Assembly: GCF_014649955.1 (NCBI RefSeq)
Contig: NZ_BMUA01000016.1
Coordinates: 119,813 to 183,812 of the forward strand
Length of the DNA: 64,000 nt
Source of the DNA: Streptomyces violascens
GTDB lineage: Bacteria; Actinomycetota; Actinomycetes; Streptomycetales; Streptomycetaceae
Direction: 5' to 3'
A program made the position numbers and the translations under genes. Shown here piece after piece: positions 25,412-32,880 of the stretch (position 1 is its first letter; every line of letters starts with the position of its first letter). Below the pieces are notes generated by a model. The model was given only the letters and a program-made list of their open reading frames with translations, was not told the DNA's origin and made no database searches.

Positions 25412-26386
25412 ATGACCGACACCGAGAGCGCTCTCAGCGCGATTCCCGCCGAGGCCGACTGGCAGCGGGCGCCGTCCCTCGTGGACGGAGCGATGCGACT
25501 GGAGCTGACGGCCGCCGACTGCGATCTGCGGTACTGGCTGCGGGCCGTCCCGCAGGGCACCCTGCGCGGCCAGGAACTGGGCCACGCCGACGACGTCCGT
25601 CCGCTGGCGGTGACCAGCGAGCCGGGCCCGCTGAACGACGCCCTCACCCAGGAGCTGGCGTTCCGCTCGATCGCGGAGGAGAAGGCGACCCGGGCGATCT
25701 CGTATCTCGTTGCGCTCGCACCCGACATCGACAGCATGGAGTTCTACGCCACCCAACTCCTCGACGAGGCGCGGCATTCGATGGTGTTCCGCTCGCATCT
25801 GACGTCGCTCGGCGTGACCGAGCCCGAGCTGTGGCCGACGGTGGAACGACTGGCCGGCGCGGACCGCGAGGCCGTTCTGGTGCCGCTGGAGGAGCTCGGC
25901 CTTCGGGTGCTGCGCGACGAAGGCGACTTCATCGGCGGTGTGGTCGTCCTGACCATCCTGGTCGAAGGGGTGCTCGCGCCCGCGGCGGAGCTCAGCGAGC
26001 GCAAGTGGCGGATCTTCGACCCGGCGGCCGCCGACATCGAGCGGGGCGCCGCCATCGACGAGATCCGGCATCTCACGGTGGGCAGCTCGATCGCCCGCGA
26101 ACACCTTCTCGCGCACCCCGAGGACAAGACCCGCATCCTGGAACTGATCGCTCGGGGACGGGAGTTGTGGGGTTCGCTGCCCGCCACGGACATGATTTTC
26201 CGCCGCGAGTCCCTGTTCCAGGAGGGGCTGCGCAAGCACGCCGAGCTGGCCGGTGACTACGAGATCTGGCCGGGCCGACGTCTGGTGGACACCGATGTCG
26301 AGGAGCGCATGACGACCGCACTGGGCTGGGCGGACGCCATGCAGCGCCGCCGCCTGGAGTACATGGGCCTGGAGGAGGCACTGTGA
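25412..26386 (+). CDS. VlmB-like non-haem diiron azoxy-forming oxidase
   Basis: A 324-residue ferritin-like protein with two ExxH motifs typical of diiron sites: LLDEARHSM (Glu119, His122) and IDEIRHLTV (Glu217, His220). Further Glu residues at about 89/90 (SIAEEKATR) and 185 (ILVEGVLAP) complete the ligand set. Overall it matches the VlmB-like family. VlmB oxidises the hydrazine made by VlmO by four electrons to an azoxy group in valanimycin biosynthesis. An AGGAG precedes the ATG, and the stop overlaps the desaturase GTG. Its presence is the strongest single pointer to an azoxy product here. Confidence 0.85.
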   Translation: MTDTESALSAIPAEADWQRAPSLVDGAMRLELTAADCDLRYWLRAVPQGTLRGQELGHADDVRPLAVTSEPGPLNDALTQELAFRSIAEEKATRAISYLVALAPDIDSMEFYATQLLDEARHSMVFRSHLTSLGVTEPELWPTVERLAGADREAVLVPLEELGLRVLRDEGDFIGGVVVLTILVEGVLAPAAELSERKWRIFDPAAADIERGAAIDEIRHLTVGSSIAREHLLAHPEDKTRILELIARGRELWGSLPATDMIFRRESLFQEGLRKHAELAGDYEIWPGRRLVDTDVEERMTTALGWADAMQRRRLEYMGLEEAL

Positions 26387-27432
26387 CGACCACCGCCCCC
26401 ACCCCGTCCGGCACGCTGGACGAGGTCACCCGAATCGTACGCAACGCCGGCCTGATGGACACCCGCCGCGGCTACTACGCATGGAAGATTCCGCTCAACT
26501 TCCTTCTCCTGTCGGCTGGTTGGGTGCCCTTCGCGGTCCTGGGCGACACCTGGTGGCAGCTCGCGGTCGCCGCGTATCTGGCCTTCTGCTTCGGGCAGAC
26601 GGGCCTGATCGGACACGACGCGGGCCACCGGCAGATCGTACGCACCCGCCGCGGCACCGATCTGCTCGGCCACTTCCACGGCAACCTGCTGACCGGGGTC
26701 AGCTTCGGCTGGTGGGTGGGCCACCACACCGCCCACCACAACTACCCGAACCATCTGAAACTGGATCCCGACATCCTGCGCCGCCAGGTCATCTTCGACG
26801 CGGGCCAGCGCGAGCAGCGGACGAGCCGGGCGGCCCGCTTCATCGTCCGCCACCAGTCGTGGATGTTCTTCGTCCTGATCACACTTGAGGGCGTACGGCT
26901 GCACATGTCCGGCTATGTGGCCGCGCGGCGGGGCGCCCTCAAGAAGTACCGCAGGACCGAACTGACCGTGCTCACCCTGCATTTGGCGGCCTACTTCGCC
27001 GCCGTCTTCTCCGTCCTGTCGCCCGCGAAGGCGGTCGCGTTCATCCTGGTGCACCAGCTCCTGTTCGGCTTCTACATGGGGCTGCTCTTCGCGCCGAACC
27101 ACAAGGGTCTGCCGGTGCGCGACGGCGAGACCGAGGAGCTGGACTGGCTCACCCGCCAGGTGATCACCTCGCGGAACCTGCGCCCGGGCCGGGTCACCGA
27201 CTTCTTCTACGGCGGCCTGAACTATCAGATCGAGCACCATCTGTTCCCGTCGATGCCGCGTACGAGCCTGCGCCGCGCCCAGCCTCTGGTGAAGGAGTTC
27301 TGTCAGCGCGGCGGCCTGCCGTACGCCGAGGTGTCCCTCATCGCGTCGTACCGGGAGGTCTCCGGATACCTGGGCGGCATCAGCGCGGAGGTCGCCGAGC
27401 TGGAGGGGACGGCGACCTCCGCCACACGGTAG
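26383..27432 (+). CDS. Membrane fatty-acid desaturase
   Basis: A 349-residue integral membrane desaturase with the three histidine boxes HDAGH (78-82), HHTAHH (114-119) and, near residue 286, QIEHHLFPSMPR. These bind the diiron centre of acyl-lipid front-end desaturases. It starts at a GTG overlapping the VlmB-like stop, with GGAGGAGG upstream, so it belongs to the operon. It could introduce a double bond into the alkyl chain of the product or its fatty precursor. It might instead act on the azoxy intermediate. It ends 11 bp from the convergent SGNH-like gene. Confidence 0.9.
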   Translation: MTTTAPTPSGTLDEVTRIVRNAGLMDTRRGYYAWKIPLNFLLLSAGWVPFAVLGDTWWQLAVAAYLAFCFGQTGLIGHDAGHRQIVRTRRGTDLLGHFHGNLLTGVSFGWWVGHHTAHHNYPNHLKLDPDILRRQVIFDAGQREQRTSRAARFIVRHQSWMFFVLITLEGVRLHMSGYVAARRGALKKYRRTELTVLTLHLAAYFAAVFSVLSPAKAVAFILVHQLLFGFYMGLLFAPNHKGLPVRDGETEELDWLTRQVITSRNLRPGRVTDFFYGGLNYQIEHHLFPSMPRTSLRRAQPLVKEFCQRGGLPYAEVSLIASYREVSGYLGGISAEVAELEGTATSATR

Positions 27433-27443
27433 GCATCCGGACT

Positions 27444-28223
27444 TCATCGAGTTCGGGCCTGTTCGGCCAGGGCGCGCACGACCGCCGCGGCGGCCACGGC
27501 GTGCCCTCGGCCGCTGAGCCGGCCGGGCTGCGAACTCCACAGCAGCTTCGAGTCGAGGCCCTTCTCATACGCCATCAGGTCGATGTGCACCGCCCCATGA
27601 CGGAGTGTCACCACAGTGACGCGCTCGACGAGAAGGCGCTGCCGGGTACGGATGCGATCGCGCTGGGCTCCGGCCAGCTGGCCGGAGCCTGACCAGTCGA
27701 AGGGGCTGACCACGGCGGCGCCCCGGCAGGTCGCTCCCTTCAACGACGTCAGAATCCGGCCGAGTTCGGACTCCACGACATCGGGGTCGAAGCTACGGGC
27801 CCGCAGATCGGGGCCGCCGCAGGCCAGCACCGCCAGGTCGGCCTCGAAGGCCAGCGCCTGCGCCAGCTGCCGGGAACGCACCTCGGACAGGACCAGGTCG
27901 CGCCGGGCGCGCAGGGACAGACAGGCGAGCTCGGGCGGCCCGGCCTGCCTGAGCAGGCAGGCCACCCGCTCGGGCCAGGCTTTCGCCGGCCGGCCGCGCA
28001 CCACGGCCTCCGGCACGGGGCCTGCCTCGCAGCCGCCGAACACCACGGCCCGCCGCCACGGCAGGCCCGCGAGCAGCTCCTCGGGCTCGCCCGGCCGTAA
28101 GACATACGGATCGAGGCCCTGCGCATCGAGTCCGTACGGATCGGGACCGTGCGGACCGGGGTTGTACGGATCGGGACCCGCCGGATCGTGATCCTCCATG
28201 GCGTTGCCTCGCTCATCACTCAA
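27444..28223 (-). CDS. Degenerate SGNH-hydrolase-like protein
   Basis: Start taken at the TTG at 28223, which overlaps the PrpD stop (TTGA) and has a strong GAGGAG upstream; an ATG at 28199 is an alternative. The N-terminal 45 residues are Pro/Gly/Asp-rich. The rest follows the SGNH order, but the catalytic block is altered. The GDS block reads FGGCEAG, the GxND block reads ACGGPDLRAR, while the final His block GRGHAVAAAAVV is kept. With the nucleophilic Ser missing it is unlikely to be an ordinary esterase. It is the last gene of the exporter-PrpD operon; its job in the cluster is unknown. Confidence 0.65.
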   Translation of the reverse strand: MSDERGNAMEDHDPAGPDPYNPGPHGPDPYGLDAQGLDPYVLRPGEPEELLAGLPWRRAVVFGGCEAGPVPEAVVRGRPAKAWPERVACLLRQAGPPELACLSLRARRDLVLSEVRSRQLAQALAFEADLAVLACGGPDLRARSFDPDVVESELGRILTSLKGATCRGAAVVSPFDWSGSGQLAGAQRDRIRTRQRLLVERVTVVTLRHGAVHIDLMAYEKGLDSKLLWSSQPGRLSGRGHAVAAAAVVRALAEQARTR

Positions 28224-30292
28224 CCAGCCTTCTCCTCAAGGGAGTTGATCCTGGCGGCGTGCCCCGGAAGGTGCTCCTCGGCCCGCATGCGAACGATCTC
28301 TCCCCACGGGACGGATCCGCTGAACAACTCCTCTCCAGCCCCGTTCACGAGCCGCACCCGCACGTCGGCGACCCGGCATCGGTCCGGGGTGCGCGCGAGC
28401 ACCCCGACCAGCTCGGCCGCGTTCCGCCGGACGAGCTCGACCAGGACGGCCCGGTCCGCCGCCGCCACGAGCGCATCGATCGCCGCGGGGTCGGCGGCCG
28501 CGGAATTGTCGAGTAGCGGCGCTGCCGCCCCCGCGAGCACCTGCCGCGCGATGTCCGCCAACAGACGGTCGCTGAGGGCGAGATGAGCGAGCGTACGGTC
28601 GACATCGCCCCCATCCCCGCCACCCGCTTCGGAGCCGAGGCCGGCCCGGGAGGCCGCGGCACGGAAAAGCCCGTCGTACGCCGCCTCAAGGCCGGCCGTG
28701 TCCCACATGACCTCGGGTTCGCGGAGCGGGGTCGACCGGGCGTCCGCCGCCCCGGCATCGAACCTCGCGGGCGCGGGCCGCGCGGTCCGAACCCGCCGGC
28801 TCGTCGCCCCCTCCCCCAGATCACCCAGCGCCAGCTCGACGAGGCGTACAACCCCCGACGCATCCAACTCCGTCAGATTGCCCGTCAGTTCGACCACTTC
28901 CGGCTTGCCTCCGCAGCGCAGGAACTTGCGGCGGGCCAGTTCCTCGTGGCCCGGCCCGTCCGTGCTGCCGGCCGCGCCCAGGGCGGTGCGGCGCTCGGCC
29001 CGGAGTTCGCGGCCGTCGTTCAGCCTTACGGTGACCCGGGCACCCAGATCCTTCGTCGCCCAGCGGAAGTCGTCCGCCGGGGCCAGCCAGTCCGGCGGCA
29101 GTGCGTCGACGGCTTCCCGGCCGGCCGCCCCGGCCCAGCCCGCGGCCCGCTGCCCCGCGCGCCGCAGCGCCTGGCCCAGCGGGGCCGTGGCAAGCAGCGC
29201 CGCCCGGCTCAGCGCCGGGTCGTGGACGGTCCGTACCTTCGCGGCGAGCGCCCAGCGTTTTGGCCGGGCCACGTCGGGCGGCGCGAGGTCGGCGGGTTCC
29301 AGGGACCCGGTCAGCAGGGCGGTCGCGACGTTGTAGGGCACGGAGAAGTTCAGGGCGGCGACGCTGGAGTGGGGACCGACGGACTCGGCACGGGTGAGGC
29401 GGTCGAGGCCGCTGGTGAACAGCGAGCCCTCGACCACGATCTCGGCGATGTCGTCAGCTCCCAACTCTCGTATTTCTTCGTGCAGTTCAGCCGCGCAGTC
29501 GATGGCCGCACTGAGGTAGGCGCTGCCGGGATGGACCTTGTACGAGAGCGTCTCGGTGTACCAGAGCGTGCCGAGTCCGCCCACGGCTTCCTCGGGGAGC
29601 GGCAGCGCGGCGAACCGGTACAGGAAGCCCTGGGGGTGTTCGAGGACGTCGGCCGGCCCGCCGAGCCCCGCCTTGGCGCCGTCGCAGGCGCCGAGCCCGA
29701 TGCGTACCGGAACGGCGGCCGTGTACAGCTTGGCGTCGGTGGTGAAGAAGCCGCGCGGGAGCGTCCAGGTGGGGGTGGTGAAGGCCAGGCCGAGGGCGTT
29801 CACCCAGGTGTCCGTGAGAGCGCCCTCGGCGCGCAGCCTGCCCGCGACCGCGCCGGCGAGGTGGGTGTGTCCGGCGGTCTGGCCCCGGAAGGGGCCGAGC
29901 GTGGCGGCGGCCGTGATGCGGGCCGCGCATTCGTTGGCCGCCAGGATCGCGGCGGCGAGCCGCCGCCCGTCGAGGCCGAGCGGCCGGGCATACACCAGGG
30001 GGACGTTGACGCAGGAGTGGGAGAGGTGGCCCGCGTACGCGGTGTCGTCGAAGTCCAGGCAGATGGTGGCCATGGCCAGGGAGTGCGCGCCGCGCTCGGG
30101 GTCGTCCTGGAGAGGGCTCCCGTAGGCCTGGCTGATCTTGGCGCCCAGCGGGTGGCCGTATCCGGCGCGGGCGGCGGCGAGCTGGCTGAGCAGCTGGCTC
30201 CTGAGGTGGGCGCGGACGCGTTCCGGGGCATCCTCGACGTCCAATCGACTCGCCCAGGAAGCGAGTTGGTCCAGCAGTGAAGGCTCGCTCAT
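28220..30292 (-). CDS. MmgE/PrpD-family lyase with extended C-terminus (VlmK-like)
   Basis: A 690-residue protein; the first 480 or so residues fit the MmgE/PrpD family (2-methylcitrate dehydratase fold): CLDFDDTAYAGHLSHSCVNV, LAANECAARITAAATLGPF and TLWYTETLSYKVHPGSAYLS. Typical members have 450-500 residues, so about 200 extra C-terminal residues (from roughly AADARSTPLREP onward) are unusual. In valanimycin biosynthesis VlmK, of this family, eliminates phosphate from the phosphorylated seryl side chain to create the vinyl group. The DAG-kinase-like gene at 32881 would be its partner. The ATG overlaps the exporter stop (ATGA). Confidence 0.8.
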   Translation of the reverse strand: MSEPSLLDQLASWASRLDVEDAPERVRAHLRSQLLSQLAAARAGYGHPLGAKISQAYGSPLQDDPERGAHSLAMATICLDFDDTAYAGHLSHSCVNVPLVYARPLGLDGRRLAAAILAANECAARITAAATLGPFRGQTAGHTHLAGAVAGRLRAEGALTDTWVNALGLAFTTPTWTLPRGFFTTDAKLYTAAVPVRIGLGACDGAKAGLGGPADVLEHPQGFLYRFAALPLPEEAVGGLGTLWYTETLSYKVHPGSAYLSAAIDCAAELHEEIRELGADDIAEIVVEGSLFTSGLDRLTRAESVGPHSSVAALNFSVPYNVATALLTGSLEPADLAPPDVARPKRWALAAKVRTVHDPALSRAALLATAPLGQALRRAGQRAAGWAGAAGREAVDALPPDWLAPADDFRWATKDLGARVTVRLNDGRELRAERRTALGAAGSTDGPGHEELARRKFLRCGGKPEVVELTGNLTELDASGVVRLVELALGDLGEGATSRRVRTARPAPARFDAGAADARSTPLREPEVMWDTAGLEAAYDGLFRAAASRAGLGSEAGGGDGGDVDRTLAHLALSDRLLADIARQVLAGAAAPLLDNSAAADPAAIDALVAAADRAVLVELVRRNAAELVGVLARTPDRCRVADVRVRLVNGAGEELFSGSVPWGEIVRMRAEEHLPGHAARINSLEEKAG

Positions 30293-31881
30293 CCCCGCCT
30301 CCGGCCCATGGCGGCCTCGGGCTGCGCCGACTCGGCCCGCTGCGGTGCGGCGTCGCCGCCTCGACGGCGCAGGAAGACCAGGGCGCACAGGCCACCCACG
30401 AGGGTGCCTGCGGCGGCGACCTCCATCACCAGGTGCATGCCGTCGATGAAGACGGGGCCGACCGCGTCCATGACGGTGCTGCGCGTGCCGGGCGGCAGCG
30501 TCCCGGCCTGCGACAGGTCGCCGCCGCTGAGCTGGGCGTAGGCGCGGTCGCGGACCTGCTGCGGGAGCGGGGCCGCCGAGAGCGCTCCCGGCAGCGCGTC
30601 CCGCAGGTGGCGGAGCAGCAGGGCGCCGGCGAGTGCGACCCCGAACACCGCGCCGACCTGCCGGAAGGTGTTGGAGATGCCGGAGGCCGTACCCGCCTGC
30701 TCGGGCGGGACCGAGCCGAGCAGGGCGACCGTGGCCGGGGCGCCGGTGAAGGAGACGCCGACGCCGAGCAGCGCCAGGGCCCACCAGTAGCCGCCGAAGC
30801 CGGTGTTCACGTCAAGGGCGGTCAGGCCGTAGAGGCCGGCCGCGGACAGGACGGATCCGACGACGATGGGCCAGCGTGAGCCCGCCTTCGCGGCTACCAC
30901 GCTCGCCGCGAACGAGGCGATCATGATGGGTACGGTCAGCGCGAGGAAGCGGACGCCGGTCTCGACACTGCTCAGCCCCTGGAGGCTCTGCAGCACGAGG
31001 GTCAGCAGGAAGATCGCGGCGAACAGGCCGAAGAGGCTGAGGAAGTTGACGGCTCCGGCGACCGCGACGACCGGGCTGCGGAAGAGCTTCAGCGGAAGCA
31101 TCGGGTCGGGTTGGCGCAGTTCCCAGAACACGAACAGCACGAGGGTCACCACGGAGAGCGCGAACGATCCGACGATGAGCGCCGAGGCCCAGCCCCTGCT
31201 GTTGCCCTCGATGAGCGCGTAGGCGAGCGCGGCGATCGCGACGATGAACAACGCCTGTCCCGCAAGGTCGAGTCGGCGGGCGCGCGGGGAGCGGTTCTCG
31301 GTGAGCAGCCGGGCGAGGACGAGCGCGGCGAGCACGCCGATGGGCACGTTGATCCAGAAGATGCTCTGCCAGCCGACGTGGTCGACGAGCACTCCGCCGG
31401 CCACGGGGCCGGCGGAGAGCGCGACCCCGCCGATGCCCGCCCAGATGCCGATGGCCTTGGCCCGGGCGGCCGGTTCGGTGTAGGCGGCGGAGACCAGGGC
31501 GAGCGACACCGGGATCATGACGGAGCCGCAGATGCCCTGGAGGGCCCGGCCCACCAGCAGCATGCCGATGGATCCGGCGAGCGCGCACATCACCGAGCTG
31601 AGGGTGAAGCCGATGAGACCGCCGAGGAAGAGCTTCTTGCGGCCGAGGATGTCCCCGAGGGTGCCCGAGGTGAGCAGCAGGCAGGCGAACGCGAGCGCGT
31701 AGGCGTCCACGATCCACTGCAACTGGGTTATTCCGGCGGTGAGTTCGTGCTGGATGTTCGGCAGCGCCACGTTCACGATCGTGGCGTCGAGGTACACCAT
31801 GAACACGCCGAAGCAGAGGAAGGCCAGCAGCAGCCCCTTCCTGGGGGCAGGTGCTGAGCCGGCGCCGATGGTCTCGCTCAT
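30289..31881 (-). CDS. DHA2-family (14-TM) drug/product exporter
   Basis: A 530-residue major-facilitator protein with about 14 membrane helices. It has the DHA2 signatures LDATIVNVALP in helix 1, TSGTLGDILGRKK in the first cytoplasmic loop, and the central GPVAGGVLVDHVGWQSIFWI motif. Such proteins use the proton gradient to expel lipophilic or cationic drugs. Its place at the head of the operon with the VlmK-like gene, and divergent from a TetR regulator with twin operators, suggests export of or self-resistance to the cluster product. Confidence 0.92.
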   Translation of the reverse strand: MSETIGAGSAPAPRKGLLLAFLCFGVFMVYLDATIVNVALPNIQHELTAGITQLQWIVDAYALAFACLLLTSGTLGDILGRKKLFLGGLIGFTLSSVMCALAGSIGMLLVGRALQGICGSVMIPVSLALVSAAYTEPAARAKAIGIWAGIGGVALSAGPVAGGVLVDHVGWQSIFWINVPIGVLAALVLARLLTENRSPRARRLDLAGQALFIVAIAALAYALIEGNSRGWASALIVGSFALSVVTLVLFVFWELRQPDPMLPLKLFRSPVVAVAGAVNFLSLFGLFAAIFLLTLVLQSLQGLSSVETGVRFLALTVPIMIASFAASVVAAKAGSRWPIVVGSVLSAAGLYGLTALDVNTGFGGYWWALALLGVGVSFTGAPATVALLGSVPPEQAGTASGISNTFRQVGAVFGVALAGALLLRHLRDALPGALSAAPLPQQVRDRAYAQLSGGDLSQAGTLPPGTRSTVMDAVGPVFIDGMHLVMEVAAAGTLVGGLCALVFLRRRGGDAAPQRAESAQPEAAMGRRRG

Positions 31882-31928
31882 TGCGGATCCTCACGTGAGG
31901 GGGTCCGGGGACGGTCTGGCTCTCGCAA

Positions 31929-31977
31929 CATAATGACCGGCGGTCAGTCAGTCAATGCGCAATGACTGGCGGTCAGT
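31929..31977. promoter_or_regulatory. Twin TetR operators in exporter/regulator promoter
   Basis: The 18-bp unit AATGACYGGCGGTCAGTC occurs twice, 29 bp apart (31933-31950 and 31962-31979 approximately). Its palindromic cores are TGACCGGCGGTCA at 31934-31946 and TGACTGGCGGTCA at 31963-31975. A CATAAT -10-like element overlaps the first copy. The site lies between the divergent exporter and TetR genes. Confidence 0.75.
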
Positions 31978-32031
31978 CACCAGGAGGGTAGATTGGGCCA
32001 TGACCAACTCCCCGCAACCGGAGGCGAGTTC

Positions 32032-32661
32032 ATGGCCACCACCAGTCCCCCGAGCCGTCCGCGCCGCAAGCGGGTCACCAGGAGCCCCGAGGACCGCCGC
32101 GCCGCGCTGCTGAGCGGCGCCGCCGAGGTGTTCCGCGAGAAGGGCTTCGCGGACTCCACCGTCGCCGAGCTCGCCGAGGCGGGCGAGGTCGCGAAGGGCA
32201 CGTTCTACCTGTACTTCGACTCCAAGGACCATCTGCTCGGCGCGATGTGGGAGGAGTACGTCGACCGGTTCCTGGTGACCACCCGGGCGCTCCTCGACGA
32301 GGGCGGGGCCTGGTGGCCGACGCTCGACCGGCTGGTGCGCGCCCTGGTGGCGCACGCCGTGGAGAACGCCGAGCTGCACCGCATCGTCTACCGCTCGGCG
32401 AACGCCAAGGCCCTTGATCTGTGCCGGAGTTCGAACCAGCGGGTCATCGACCTGATGGCGGAGTTCATCGGCCGCGGGGCGCTGGCGGGCGCCTTCCGGG
32501 CCGGGGACGTCAAGCTCGCCTGCCGCATGCTGTTCCACGGCGCGCACGGCCTGCTCGACGACCTGATCAGCAGCGCGGAGCCCATCGACGTCGAGGCGGT
32601 TGCGGCCGCCGTCCTCGAACTGGCCCACCGCGGCCTGGGGGCGCCGGAGCCGACCGCCTGA
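32032..32661 (+). CDS. TetR-family regulator of the exporter
   Basis: Start at the ATG at 32032, preceded by GGAGGCGAG; an in-frame TTG at 31993 has a poor context. The 209-residue protein has a TetR HTH at about residues 17-63 (AAEVFREKGFADSTVAELAE, KGTFYLYFDSKDHLL) and an all-helical ligand domain (LDRLVRALVAHAVENAELHR). It is divergent from the DHA2 exporter, and the twin TGACYGGCGGTCA palindromes between them are the obvious operators. The likely role is to derepress export when the product or an intermediate accumulates. Confidence 0.92.
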   Translation: MATTSPPSRPRRKRVTRSPEDRRAALLSGAAEVFREKGFADSTVAELAEAGEVAKGTFYLYFDSKDHLLGAMWEEYVDRFLVTTRALLDEGGAWWPTLDRLVRALVAHAVENAELHRIVYRSANAKALDLCRSSNQRVIDLMAEFIGRGALAGAFRAGDVKLACRMLFHGAHGLLDDLISSAEPIDVEAVAAAVLELAHRGLGAPEPTA

Positions 32662-32677
32662 GACCACCCCGCCCACG

Positions 32678-32706
32678 GTCTCAGTGCCGTCTCAGCGAAA
32701 TCTCAG
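32678..32706 (+). promoter_or_regulatory. Second triple TCTCAG repeat, candidate SARP site before the tRNA-like gene
   Basis: GTCTCAG (32678-32684), GTCTCAG (32689-32695) and ATCTCAG (32700-32706) repeat at exact 11-bp intervals, the same motif and spacing as at 19686-19714. It lies 45-73 bp upstream of the tRNA-like gene, immediately after the TetR stop. A weak -10-like AGGATC follows at about 32719. This ties transcription of the tRNA-like RNA and the downstream kinase to the cluster activator. Confidence 0.75.
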
Positions 32707-32750
32707 CCCACCCCCGCAGGATCGGAACGTACGCGGAACGAGGCGTACGG

Positions 32751-32842
32751 GGAGAGGTACCCGAAGCGGCCCAACGGGGTTCCGGTGCTTTCCGGTCCGG
32801 GTGTGAAAGCCCTCGCAGGTTCGAATCCTGCCCTCTCCGCCA
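32751..32842 (+). tRNA. tRNA-Ser(GCU)-like RNA with defective anticodon arm
   Basis: The 92-nt sequence folds as a class II tRNA. The acceptor stem GGAGAGG (32751-32757) pairs fully with CCTCTCC (32832-32838), followed by discriminator G and an encoded CCA. The D stem CCCG/CGGG (32760-32763/32775-32778) carries A14 and GG18-19 equivalents. The T stem GCAGG/CCTGC (32815-32819/32827-32831) encloses TTCGAAT. An 18-nt variable arm (32797-32814) has a GGG/CCC stem. In the canonical register the anticodon is GCT (32787-32789) after T33, so serine. However, the five-pair anticodon stem has two mismatches and one wobble, and positions 37-38 are TT. An alternative fold pairs CCGG (32782-32785) with CCGG (32792-32795), leaving a six-base loop. 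Seryl-tRNA synthetase reads the acceptor and variable arm, not the anticodon, so charging is plausible while decoding is doubtful. Confidence 0.75.
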
Positions 32843-32880
32843 CAGCCGAAGAGCCGCCTGTCGCGACGAGGTGCCCGCCG

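Noticed and set aside
32751..32842. Reading the tRNA-like gene as a normal tRNA-Ser(GCU)
   Set aside because: The anticodon stem in the canonical register has mismatches at two of five pairs and a wobble, and A37/A38 are replaced by T; the rest is regular. An ordinary decoding tRNA would not tolerate this.
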